Assembly: GCF_000004075.3 (NCBI RefSeq)
Contig: NC_026660.2
Location: 27,097,498 to 27,161,497, forward strand
Length of the DNA: 64,000 nucleotides
Reading direction: 5' to 3'
Origin: Cucumis sativus
Taxonomy: Eukaryota; Streptophyta; Magnoliopsida; Cucurbitales; Cucurbitaceae
Shown here: positions 12,572 to 23,950 of the stretch, piece after piece
Numbering within the stretch: the stretch's first letter is position 1
How the letters are laid out: each line of letters begins with the position of its first letter
Position numbers and translations under genes: made by a program
The notes under the pieces: model-generated
What the model saw: only the letters and a program-made list of their open reading frames with translations
Databases searched by the model: none
Told to the model about the DNA's origin: nothing

Positions 12572-14778
12572 TTACTTCTTCCTCTTCTTGGGAGGCTGGA
12601 GTGCTTCCTCGTCTTCGTCCTCGTCCTCTTCGTCCTCGTCATCTGCTACTTCGTCTTCATCCTCTCCACCATCATCATCGTCGTCGTCATCACCATCTTC
12701 GTCGTCGTCATCCTCATCGCCATCATCGTTATCATCATCATCATCACCATCATCGTCTTGATCCTCCTCCCCGTCAAACTCTTCTTCTTCCTCTCCATTC
12801 TCTTCCGCCCCACCAGCTCCACCCTCTGGATTCTTCTTAGAATTACTTTTGTTATTATCGTTGAGGTTGTTGGTGTAGTCATCTCCATCTTCAGATGATA
12901 AATCCTCTTCACCTTCACCTTCACTCAAGTCGCCATCCCCATCACCTTCATCGTCATCATCAACATCTCCTCCAGCATCGAGCGGTGTGGACGAGGGGCA
13001 CAGGGTGGAACTATCTCCTTTCATTTCAGGATTGATCAGAAATGCACCAAGAGAATCCTGCAACAAAATTCCCAAGAGTACAATGGTCCATAAGGTTAAG
13101 CATGTCAGCGACCAAAAACATCACTTCAAAAATGGTCGTTGCAATCAAAGAAAAACAGACAGAGAAACCACACAAGGACTATCAATTTCTATGTTCCTTA
13201 TACACTTGAACTCAACATAGTAGGCAATAGATTTTAATGAAAACATTAATGCTAAAACAACGTAGCCGCTACCAGTTCACCTGAATTTCCTTTTAAAAAG
13301 TCAAATTGATAGTAATGCCTCAGAATTTCTTTTGTTTTACAATTTCAAAACATGATGATTAGTAACGATAAGGACATATTAAAATATTTAACAGAATATG
13401 ATGGGACATATTAACAGAAATGAATAGTATGGCAGGCGTACATTTGTTTATTCCCCCCCGTCTCAGTCCTCCAATTTGACAATCTCTGTTTTTACTTTAA
13501 CCTCCTCCCCTTTTTATTTTATTTTTTCCCCATGTCTTTTCTTGTCGGGATCTGGTCACCAACCAAAGTGATAAAGAACCCACTTTAACGTTTAAATTAC
13601 CCACTAATTTTAATCAGCTACTTCAATTGAATGTCATAAATGGCATCCATTAAGAAGCAGAAAGGCAGAGGATGGTGGGAAGGGAATAAACTTCCCAATC
13701 ACAATCGGGCGGGCACTATCATAAGCTAGAAATAGATACAGGAAGATGAAAAGATAATCTTTTGGGCACTAGAAACCACGTATTAAGATTGATTCCTAAT
13801 CCAACAATTCTCAAAAAAGTCGCAAAGTACTCCAAGAATTATTCGACACCGAGTCCAAAGCATAATATTCCAACAACAAAAGAAAAAGGTGACATCTCCC
13901 TATCTTAACAATTGTTTAGTGAAATATTTCACATGAAACGAATAAACTTTGGAGCATAGCTTTATTTATTTTATTCTTAAATGGAAATAAAATGAAATTC
14001 CGTGTCAATCATCAATAGTATCTTCAACCACTGAAATGAAGTGAATTAAAAGAGGGATATGGCGTGTCATTCAAGTTGTCGGTTGAGGGTCATTTCCGTA
14101 AATTCAGCATCAAACCTCAACGAACCCATCAAGTGGGGTCAAGAAAATGATGGCCCAATAGCAAAAAAACAAAGGGAGAAAGATAAATCCAAAAGAATCA
14201 ATCCCATGACGCGTGATTACAGTAATTTCCTTGAAAAAATAAAAATGAAAAGTTTTCAACTTTTTATTTTATTAATTTGTAGAAAAAGTTTTTGTTTTTT
14301 GGGTTTGAAAAGATCAACCAAAATAATCTAATGGAAGCCGTACGATGGGAATCAGTTAGCCAAACGGAAGGAGTGGCAGTGAATGGATCTGTTGGATATT
14401 TTTCTCACCTATCCTACAGCTTACTTTATCGACTAAGGCTCAGCCGAAATCGGCAAACATCAAAACGGTTGGCCGAAGCCGGGGGACTTCCATAAAAAAA
14501 CACACAAAAAACCATCCAGTAAAAACCCATTTGAAACATAATTTTTCCTCGATATGAAAAGCATATCAACTAGAAACATTCATTAACTGGGCAGATAGAA
14601 CTCAGAAATTACAGATAAGGTGGTAATTAAAAAGGTTAGAGACAGAGAGGGGCCTTGCCTGAGCCAGGCGCTGGGTGTTGACCAGAGCCGAAGCTAGTAA
14701 AGCAGCTAAGCAATTACTGGCGCATGCCAGTGAGCCATCACCGAGCGTGACACCTAATGAAGCATTTGCTATCTCCAT
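12572..14778 (-). CDS. hyper-acidic, low-complexity nuclear protein
   Basis: Two exons on the minus strand: 14778-14659 (40 codons, MEIANASLGVTLGDGSLACA...TQRLAQ) and 13057-12572 (DSLGAFLINPEMKGDSS... to stop), 201 residues, phase-0 junction. The exon-1 donor reads CAG|GCAAGG, a GC rather than GT donor, while the acceptor is a normal TTGCAG. The first ~55 residues are ordinary and probably folded. The rest is aspartate/glutamate-rich, with runs of five or more D encoded by GAT/GAC triplet repeats, and ends ALQPPKKRKK, a classic basic nuclear-localisation signal. Acidic tails with a terminal NLS are typical of histone- or ribosome-binding nuclear proteins, but no family domain is visible. Database entries of this type often carry uninformative names such as 'spermine-binding protein-like'. 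A 5' UTR exon with its own intron is likely (acceptor at 14797-14799). Confidence 0.75.
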
Positions 14779-14796
14779 TCGCGCGGCGACTGTTCC

Positions 14797-15580
14797 CTGC
14801 AAATGGATCAAAAAACACTGATGAGAGATGTGGTCGCCGTCAGATCTGTCTCCAAAAATTCAACAGCCGTTAAAAAATGAAAAAATGAAAACCTAAAAAT
14901 TATAACAAAACATAACTCCACCGGAAATTCTCTCAGTCTCTCAGTCTCTCAGTCAGCCCCTTCCCCTACCGTGTTGATTTGGTAGTTTCTACCGCCTATC
15001 CTGAGGTTTGACCGCAGACAATAAATCCAAAAAGACTCATTCTAAGACATATTCAAATACCTTTTTTAAAAAGAGCATAAGAAGTTTTCTGACGCATCCT
15101 CTAACAAGCAGAGGGACCTAAACTTTCAGTGAAGCAAAAAATTCCAGTGTTCATAAAGTCAACGGTAAATCCATCCCAAAAGTTACAAAAAGCGTAGATA
15201 TACGAGAAATTAAACTCCACACAGCACAGAAATTCAGTTAAGTCGTTCAGAAACGACCCCGAAACACTAGTAAAGTGAAGAACAGCAAAGAAGGTGAAGC
15301 AAAAAAAGCAGAAAACAAGAAAAGATGAAGCTCAAATAGGGGAAACAAAACAGAAACAGATAGAAGGAAGAAAAAAAAGGAATTAAGAGAAAAAGCATAC
15401 CGAGAAGAGAGATCAGAGCAGAGAGATGGTAGATCTGGAGGTATGGAGATCTAAAACCACAGAAAAGAAGGAGGAGAAGGGAGGTTCATTGTGGACCGTC
15501 GGATCGAGATCGAAAAGACAAAAGAGAAACGAAGATATAGAATTATCGGCGGCACTCAGAGAAGGGGGGGGGGGGGGGGG
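14797..15580 (-). other. 5' UTR intron and leader of the acidic-protein gene
   Basis: On the minus strand a purine/pyrimidine-rich leader (about 15560-15402) ends in a donor, TCTTCTCG|GTATGC near 15400. The matching acceptor TTTGCAG lies at 14797-14799, 18 bases before the ATG. The pair implies a ~600-base leader intron, common in plant housekeeping genes. The intron contains three short 'ctctcagt' repeats at about 14934-14955. Confidence 0.5.
15564..15580. repeat. G17 homopolymer
   Basis: Seventeen consecutive G on the plus strand lie at the presumed transcription start area of the acidic-protein gene. Its exact length is likely to be uncertain in any assembly. Confidence 0.8.
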
Positions 15581-17450
15581 TTGAGAGGGAAAGAGGTGAG
15601 AGAGGGGAAGTGAGAGAAGCGAGTGCGATTACTGGAGACCGACTGCCCGTAATTTTCCAGTCCGGTATCGGGCAGATCGGGCAGCGTCGTAATCTTGTAA
15701 AAAAGACCGCGTTTTAAGCTGCCCAATGAGCCTCGATGGACAGGTGTGGGTTCGGATAAACTTTTCTCTTCTATTTTTCCCTTTGGTCCTTTCTTTTTTT
15801 CCTTTTTACTTTTTCAGCAACCAGTTTTTCCATTTATTACACAAACCTTCCTCCAACGAAAACTGTCTTTTTCATAAAGTCTTCGTCCCCCCCCTTTTTT
15901 TCTTTTTTCCTTCCCCCCCTCTTCTTCTTCTTCTTCTTCCTCTTCCTCTTTTAAATCATTCTTATTTAAATTTAATATGGCTTCAACTTTAAGCATCTGA
16001 ACAACTCTTTATCTTCAGACTAAAAGTATAGTATTCAAATTATTATTATTCCTAAATAAGAACAGTATCGTCAGACCAGACTCAGTCCACCAGGAACTCC
16101 ACATCCTTGATTATAAATTAATATCAATGAAAGGATATTGTTAATTTAAGAATAAACCGATAGAGCTTAGATTTTAAGCAAGAGGGAGGTATGGGCCTGT
16201 TTTAACAACCAGGCCCAGGCCCATTCTTGGTCCAATTAACCATCTTCTTCTGGAAGGATCAAAAGCTCCTCCACTTTAAAACCATGGAAGATGTTTAATA
16301 ACCCTAATCCATGTATTTTCAGGAATGGGGACACAGATGGCTTATATTTTAAATTTTCAAAACAATTACCTTTTGAAATATGTCATTACCCGTAGTTATA
16401 ATCTATGAACTAAATGCAGTCATGGTAGGTTCTTTGGCAAAGCAGAGAACGCCTTCTCTGGAAAAGGTTCGGATAAAAGAATAATAGAAACTACAAAATA
16501 AATATCACACGGGAAGCCTCGGTTCTTATTTTGTTATAAATCAATAGGTTGAAGCAAACTTAGCTCAACTTGCATTTCCTTTCTTAAGAGAATGAAGATT
16601 TGATTCATTTTCGTTATTATACTAAAAAAACCAATAAAAACTTATCTCGAGACAACGATTCAATGTATTTATAAATGTAGAATAAATGTTAGGTGAGGTG
16701 TGATTCAAAATTTAAAAGTTAAAAGGACAAACTTGTAAGGAAGTTAAAAATTAGATATAACATAAAATTGGAGGAGCAAATTATGAAAGAAAGGATATAA
16801 GTTCAATAAACCACAAACAATATGGATTTTATTGTTTATGTGCTTTTGGGCATAAATTTGGGAGCTGTCTTTTGAAATGAACCACCACTGGCATCTATCT
16901 AATACATATTCTGCAGTAGTCAAACATAGGAATGCTGTAAAAGAAAAAAGAAAGAAAGAAATGTTCTTGTTTGATTAGTGGACCAAACTATATGCTCCCA
17001 CCACCAAGTGATTACATAATATACTAATTGGTATAGCAAAACTTGGATGCTTCTCATACACCATCTTTTTGGTGTACACCTAAATCTCATAACAAAAAAA
17101 TAGGTTTCTATGTAGCAAACTATAGTTGAACTAGTAGATTTTGAAACCTAAGAATCAAAATAGATATCAAACTGATGGAAGAACTCAAAATTCAAAAGTA
17201 AAAATATAACCTTTTGAAATCTAAAGATCAAAATAGATATTAAACTAACTCAAAACAAACATTACTTTTATTTCTGTTTTTTATATAATACAGTGACATA
17301 GTTATTATTTCCACAATGAATTGAGGTGTCAACTTGTCACTAATACATTGGAGAGATCGTTAAATAGACTAAAACGTTATAAACTCACCATTTATCACGG
17401 CAGTTTATAAAAATGGAAGTTGTAAAAGAGATCCAAAGAAATCAAAGTCT
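15581..17450. other. intergenic: promoter of acidic-protein gene and 3' flank of GGT
   Basis: 15581-15720 is GC-richer and is probably core promoter of the acidic-protein gene. 15750-15960 is a polypyrimidine stretch with CTT repeats. Site II-like elements occur at 16192-16224. The remainder to 17400 is AT-rich and shows no gene. The last ~50 bases are GGT 3' UTR. Confidence 0.5.
16192..16224. promoter_or_regulatory. clustered GGCCCA (site II) elements
   Basis: Three copies of the TGGGCC/GGCCCA core (tgggcc, aggcccaggcccatt) lie within 33 bases. In plants such site II motifs are bound by TCP factors in promoters of growth-related genes. The nearest candidate target is the acidic nuclear protein gene on the minus strand. 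Assignment by proximity only. Confidence 0.4.
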
Positions 17451-20065
17451 TCAAAAGCCAGCAGGAGCCCCACCCTTTCTGGGGTCACTTACAGCAACAA
17501 GCTTCCCGAAGCCATCACCTTGTCTCAATGAGCTAGAACCTTGAACAATGAACTGACAAATTGTTCCTCCGGCAAGCCCTTCTAAGACGTGACCTTTCTT
17601 CGCAAGGACTGCCCTTGTTTCAGCCGGAACTTCAAAATGATCCCCCAGCACAGTGGTCCAGTTCTCATAGTTCAAAATGTTTGGAACCAGCTGTTCGTTT
17701 ACCAAATTATATTAATTCCCAAACTTCAAATTGCACTTCAGTGACTAATATTTTAGTGTAAGAATGTTTGGATCAGATGAACAAATGGAGGAATATTATG
17801 AGATGGGTTGGTGAAGGGAAGCTAGATGATGAAACGAACCTGATGGTAAACTCTGGGAGCCATCACAGATGAGAAAGGACTCATTCCTTTTGCAAAATGA
17901 TTCAACAAAACCTCTGCTGTTCCAGCAATGATGAAGCCTCCTCCACTTGCACCGACCACAGCTTTCAGTTGACCATTCTGTGGATGAGTTTTACGAAAAT
18001 CTTCGATTATAACATATTTATAGAGAGAGTGAAATTTGGAATTCAAGTTCATTTGTGATTGGAGGAAATTAGAATGAAAAGGGACCTTTAGAACAATAGT
18101 AGGAGACATGGATGACAATGGCCTTTTTCCTGGCCTAATGAAATTGGCTGGTGCTGGTGGAAGTTGATTAGCAGAAACATTAGCCGGGATAGCAAAATCG
18201 TCCATTTCATTGTTCAAGACTATTCCTGTACTTGGGGACAGTATATGTGCTCCAAAATAGTAGTTCACAGTGGTAGTCATGGAGACGGCATTTCGTTCTC
18301 CATCGACTACAGACAAATGACTGGTTCCATGGTCATTGATTGGATTCCATCTGTTACAAACAGAATATATGTTACCAACAGGCTCAACTCAAAGGAAGAA
18401 AGTAGAGATAGAAGGTCTTGCTTGGAACGACGAGGAAGCACTTGGAAATGCTTACATTTATATGAGGATATAAAGGAAATACTAACGGCGAATCCATGTA
18501 GGAGCACTGACCTGCCACCATAATGGCTTGGATGAAAAGTTTTGTTGTCATTGATGGTTTTCTTCAATTGTTCAGCAAATTTGGGTGAGAGCATATCAGA
18601 AAGAACTTCGGTAACATTGTAGAAATCAGGGTCACCGAGGTTCGTCCTTACTGCAACCACATGTTTCAATGCTTCAATCTCCCGATGGATACCAAGAGGG
18701 CCCAAAAGCCCTGAAGGCAGTTTATATTGAGCCAGAATATTAAGCATCTGCAGTAGAACGTGGTGTTACTAACAAAATGAACTTTTAACAAAACTGCTCA
18801 TAAAGACAAGACAACAAACTTACAAGGATCACTCCAGAGCCTCCTGAAGGAGGAGGCATGGTGGTTATCTCGAGATCCATTGTACGAGATAAGATGGGGA
18901 CTCTAGTTTTAACTTGATAACTCTGCAAGTCCTTCATTGACAGTAACCCTCCAAGCTTCCTGATGTCTCTTATCAAGTTAATTCCGATCGAACCATTATA
19001 GAAGGCACTGACACCAAATCTAGAAATAGTTCTTAGAGTTTCTGCCAGTTTCTGGTTGCGGACAATATCTCCCTGTTTCAACAATTTTCCACCTGATGTT
19101 AACAAGTTCCTGAGCCCTTCATCCCCTAAGATCCCTGATTCTGTTCTAACCATCTGCATATGAAGGTATGGAGATATTTTAAACCCCAAGCGAGCAAGAC
19201 GTTCAGCTGGTTGAACAAGCCTTGCCCATGGAAGCTTTCCATGTTGTTTCCAAGCCTCATGAAGCCCTGCAAGTTCTCCTGGAACGGCAATGGAAAGGGC
19301 TCCGGATGCTTTTGATGCAACATTGCCAGCATACATATTCTGTATATGAATGCAAAAAAATTTAAGAAACTGATTCAATGAGAAATTTTGGATGAGTGAA
19401 GTTATCAGGTTGTGTATAGCCAATTGATAACAACTCATTATTCATCAGTTTCCAAATGTTAAAACTCAAAAGTTACACCCAAAAGACTTTTAAGCATATG
19501 CTCGTGTAAAGTTCAACACAATGATGATGAAAGATATGAACTACTTAAATAACACTATTCAATGCCATCAAACTATCAATCACTATACAACATTTGAATT
19601 TCAGACATGAATGAACAACATGAGCTTTCCAACAACAATAAAATGAGCAAGAAGACTATATGACCATTGTGCTTCTTTTTTTCTTCATGAAAAATGATTA
19701 AGTTGGAAATCTAACAAAGAAGAAGAAAAAAGCGGAGTACCATTTACCTCAGAAGCTAGCAAAGGTGCGGTCTCCCTCATATCGAAAGCCTGAGCTTTTC
19801 CACTGGCTGATCTGATCAGCATAAAGGCTCCTCCACCAATGCCACTTGATGCAGGACTAACAACCCCCAGGCAAAGAGCAGCAGCCACTGATGCATCAAC
19901 AGCATGTCCTCCTTCGCGTAGAACATCCATACCAATTTTGGAGCAACGGCGATCATCTGCGGCAACGGCACCATGGCTTGCTACAACAACTTCAGGTCGA
20001 GCTATGGAGGTCGGAGTCAGTAACCCAATAGAAACAAGAACAATCACAAGCCACCGTATCAACAT
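17451..20065 (-). CDS. GGT: gamma-glutamyltranspeptidase (glutathione hydrolase)
   Basis: Six exons on the minus strand: 20065-19748, 19339-18824, 18747-18512, 18350-18086, 17977-17840, 17690-17451, giving 570 residues, close to the usual plant length. It cleaves the gamma-glutamyl bond of glutathione and its conjugates. The N-terminal hydrophobic stretch MLIRWLVIVLVSIGLL acts as signal or anchor for the apoplast/cell wall. The proenzyme motif is complete: DHGTSHLSVVDGERNAVS, then MTTTVNYYFG, with the catalytic threonine T366 at which the chain is self-cleaved into large and small subunits. Also seen are the glycine-rich SSGIGGGAFM near residue 85, MPPPSGGSG before the end of exon 2, MDDFAIP, and the C-terminal GGxICQF. 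The first in-frame ATG is at 20065; a leader intron may end just upstream (GGCTGCAG). A decayed partial copy lies at 22838-23515. Confidence 0.93.
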
Positions 20066-22837
20066 TGCTGCAGCCACACATGCAAACCATTATAGATTAC
20101 TCAGTAAATAATACTGATCAGTTTAATTGGGAAAAAAAAATGTAAATCACTATCAGGAGAGCATACATTGATATATTCTTGCTGGCCAAACTATGTTTAA
20201 AGATATGATACAGAATAAAGGTTTTAATTAATTTTTAAAGTTTTTCAAATCAGCCCATTTGCCGAGGATTTATAATTATATTAAAAGCAACGTAACTAAA
20301 ACCGTGATTACGATCAGGGGCGCATTCATTGACTTTTGAAGGCCAAACCATGTTTAAAAAGAGCAAAATGGCTTTGATCTTTTATACAGTTTTCTAAATC
20401 AGCCCATGTGGAATTTGAAAATAATGCCAGAAGCAGCACAAGTAAAATGATTTCAGTATCTTTAAGGTGCAAAACAATTCCTTAGACCATGTTTTGTTCC
20501 TGTATTGATGAGAACAAGATTTTGAAAATAGAACACGCCACAAAAGATAAGATTGAATTTAGTGCGTTTGTTGGCCTTAGAAGTTCATTTGGCAGTAAAA
20601 TTTGCCAAGTGGATGTTTATGTGGAAATTTCTGTTTGGTACTTGGAATGAAAAGAATCTGTGGCAGAATCTAACTGCTAGAAGTTGACAAATTGGAAAAG
20701 ATTTTCTAAGAGAGACGGTAAGCGGATGAAGAAAGAATGATTAGAACAATAGAGAAAATGAACAAATAGTGTACAAGCTCATGCCTATGGAGGGAAAAAG
20801 GGTGGCCGTGTTATTTCTTCTAGAAAATTTTGAGTGAAAATGTTTTAGATGGCAATGCTATTGAAAATGTTTTTTTTAAAGAAGTAAAATTTTGTTAGAT
20901 ATGCTATATTTAAAACCATTCCAAACTATAATGTTATATTATTACTAAAACTAAAATAACTCAATGTTTAATTTTATCATTTTGTTAAAATTAATTTTAA
21001 ATAATTAAAAACCTTTTTTCTAAAATAATTTTGAAAATAACAAAATCCATAAAACCTATACCACCGTCCAAATCTAATTCAAAACACCAATTATCATTTA
21101 AATGTGAATATCCTTCCTAAAAAAATGTCAAAAAAGTAAGCCACCACAAAGTGACGGTGATTATAAGTACAAAGTTTGTAAAAATAGTAAAAAAATTATG
21201 ATAATAGAGTTCATGTCACTTATCTTTTTAAAATTGTAAAAATAACAAATTTAGATATAAAATATATATATATAAAAATAAAAAATATGTTATTAACTGT
21301 TTTTTACTCAATTTTTTATTAGCTGTTTTTTACTAAATATTTTTATCATCCAATCCAATTTTCTAAAAATATCTCCCAATTTGTATAGTTGTTAAAATTG
21401 GCGTTGTAACCTTGTAGAAGTTTGACCAAACATTTGCAAAGAGCTTTCCGGACGATCTACGCCATCGTCGTTACGTTGGTCCTCAAATTACTATTCTCAC
21501 TCTTCGCACCCCCAAATGTATAATCATTCTCCCCACTAATATTACTTCAATTTTCCATGGAAGATTGAAATGAGTTCAATTTGAGGAAAAACCTTTCCCC
21601 AAGATTCTGCCATGAATGATTTCAGAACGACGAAATAAAATGGAGAGTTCTGACTCAAATCACCAATTTATAACCACAAACAAAAACCCAGAAACCAAAA
21701 GGCGAGAATGGATCACGTTGAAGCAAGATTGAAATTACTCATTCAAACAGTGACTCACTTGGGATGATTTATTGGCTAAGTAAGAGAATCAGCTCGAATC
21801 CGCCCTTTCTTGTCGTCTTCTTCTTTCCGTAGTCGATTTATTTGGCAGCAGCCTTGTTCTTTCCTGGGAATTAAAGAAGAAAAGCAATCGCAATAAGGAA
21901 GTTGCATTGACAATGGGTGAAAAACAGGAAAGAAGGCGATATATCGTTATCATAATCGACGACTTTCGTGACAATTTTTGGGCGTTGTTTTTTTATGAAT
22001 CGGATAAATTAGGATTTAGGGTCTAGTTTTCATCTTTTGCGGTTTCGTCGAAGTTCACTTTACCTTGTAAATTCTGCACTCCACATTTCTCGAGTCGTTC
22101 GTTTCAGATAATTTTCCGAATTTTCAAGGGCTAAAACTACGTCCTGATTATCCAGAGGAAAAGAGCCGTTGATCATCCGATTCGACCCAACTTGGCGGAT
22201 TGATGAGAGATTAGAGAAGAATCAAAAGAGGTCGCATAGTGCGATAGTTACTCTAGGAATCTTCCACCATGTGAACCTTTTTTCCATGGACCTTTGAAAA
22301 AGTTTGAAACTTTCTTTGTTAGAACTTTATTTCCATCGTGCGATATTTCGTGGATAATACTAAGATACAAAATCTTGTAATCTAAAAGTAAAAGAATCTA
22401 AGTCAGTGACTTGATAATTTTACTTATTCTATGCTTGAATTTCATGAGTAACTCAGCAAACCCCGTCTACAAGATACAATCAACCATCCTTTGTGAAAAC
22501 ACTCTGAAAGTTTTGAATAAAAGGTGATGAAAAAGTGGTTCTAAAATGCCATTTGAAAAAGAAAAAGACACATTAATGAACTATTTGTTAGCATTCAAAT
22601 ACTTCGTTCTTAGTTAATTATGAAATTCGAAAAGACATGTTCATTGCAACCACAACCTAAAAGTACATCTTCTGCCTAACTTTATTTGGGTTAATCCTAT
22701 GCCAAAACGAGTATCCCCTCCGTCCAAGAAAAATCTACAATCCTACTTTACAATCTCAAAATGAACCTTTTCTCTCCTTATAAACATTATTATTTTATTT
22801 CTTTCCACTGATTTAAATTCATTCTGCTAACATGTCT
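20066..22837. other. intergenic: GGT upstream region
   Basis: This holds the GGT promoter. A less AT-rich block at about 21400-22280 has balanced composition and possible minus-strand donors (e.g. ACAAG|GTAAAG near 22065), so it may contain a non-coding GGT leader exon. The stretches 20100-21400 and 22300-22800 are AT-rich with no gene seen. Confidence 0.45.
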
Positions 22838-23515
22838 TTTAACAATGGAAGCTATTGAAGAGATCCAAGAATTCACAATCTCAAAGCCAGCCGGAGCCCC
22901 ACCTTTCCTTGGATCACTTACTACCACAAGTTTATCCACGCCACCACCTTGTCTCACTCACCCAAAACTTTGAACAATGAACCGACGAACTGTCTCTTCT
23001 AAGACACGACCCTTCTTATCAAGGTCTGCCCTTGTTTTAGCAGGCACTTCAAAATGACCCCCAAACACATTGGTCCAATTCCGCATAGTTCAAAATGTTT
23101 GGAATCAGCTGTTTGTTTGCTTCAATTCAACAAAAAATGTATTAGTTCCCAAATGACTAACATCTAGTAGTGCAAGAAGGTTTAGATCGGATGAATCGAT
23201 ATAGAAGTATTACAAGACGGATCGGAGAAGGAGCGCATTAACCGGATGATAAACTTAAGGAGTCATCACAAAATGATTCAACAAAACCTCTGCTACTCCA
23301 GCAATGATGAAGGCTCCTCCACTTGCACCAACCACAGCTTTTAGTTGACCATCTTGTAGATGAAATTAAGTTCAAAGAAATCTTCAATTACAAGACACCT
23401 ATAAAGGTAGTAACATTTTGAAATTCAAGTTAAGAAATTAGAATGAAAAGAACACCTTTAGGAGATAGTAGGAGACATGGATGATAATGGCCTTTTCCCA
23501 CAGTCAGCGAGACAG
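22838..23515 (-). pseudogene. GGT pseudogene, 3' exons only
   Basis: This minus-strand sequence is a diverged copy of the last part of the neighbouring GGT gene. 22855-23110 matches exon 6 (the AVSDPRKGGAPAGF end is still readable as 'aaagccagccggagcccc' in reverse). 23110-23250 matches intron 5. 23250-23360 matches exon 5 (GASGGGFIIAG region, reverse of 'gatgaaggctcctcc'). 23360-23450 matches intron 4. 23455-23510 matches the 3' end of exon 4. The copy has many indels, lacks the catalytic threonine region and exons 1-3, and keeps intron sequence, so it came from DNA duplication, not retroposition. It stops just before the Borealin promoter. Confidence 0.85.
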
Positions 23516-23540
23516 CGTTATCAAGTGTTGAATAAAGAAG

Positions 23541-23590
23541 TTGGGCTGAATTTCATCACCTTCTGGGCTGGAGGCCCATTATAGGCCCAT
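23541..23590. promoter_or_regulatory. site II elements of the Borealin promoter
   Basis: Four GGCCCA/TGGGCT cores (ttgggctg, tctgggctg, aggcccatt, aggcccata) lie in 50 bases, about 360-410 bases before the Borealin ATG and followed by a TATATAATAT stretch at 23590-23600. Site II motifs are typical of plant genes active in dividing cells, which fits a mitotic gene. Confidence 0.5.
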
Positions 23591-23950
23591 ATATAATATC
23601 CGACCCGCGTTGTTCGCATCCCGTCAACATTGCTATTATTCAATTTCAAACCACCATCTTTCTCCCGCCCAATCTTCTTGCCCACGTCTCAACATCGGTT
23701 CTTCGGCAGAGCTCAAAAAGAGGAAGAGAGAGATTTACCGGTGTAAATTAATCCATTTTTTTCCGTCTCCGGCAGCTACATTTCTTCATGTTTTAGAATC
23801 CCACTGCGAACTTCAATTAATTTCACTGTGCACTACATTAGGGTTTGAAAGTTTTTGTACAGTTGAAAATCCAGTGACGAAGTACGGATTCATCTCAGAA
23901 TGCTGCAATCTGAGTAGTCCAGTAAAGCCAAGAAAGACTGGTAGCTGAGA

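Noticed and set aside
12529-12924. Long open frames on the plus strand and in a second minus frame over the acidic exon
   Set aside because: They are shadows of the GAT/GAC triplet repeats; the compositions (poly-H, poly-V/I, poly-M/T) are artefacts of frame shift.
15564-15580. G-quadruplex regulatory element
   Set aside because: A pure G17 run can fold in principle, but it is also a common assembly artefact and there is no supporting context.
15726-15996. Plus-strand open frame with poly-F/L and its minus-strand poly-E counterpart
   Set aside because: Produced by a polypyrimidine CTT-rich tract; no domain and no splice context.
23610-23948. 112-codon open frame upstream of the Borealin start
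   Set aside because: It lies in the presumed leader, has low-complexity composition and ends at the true start codon; no homology recognised.
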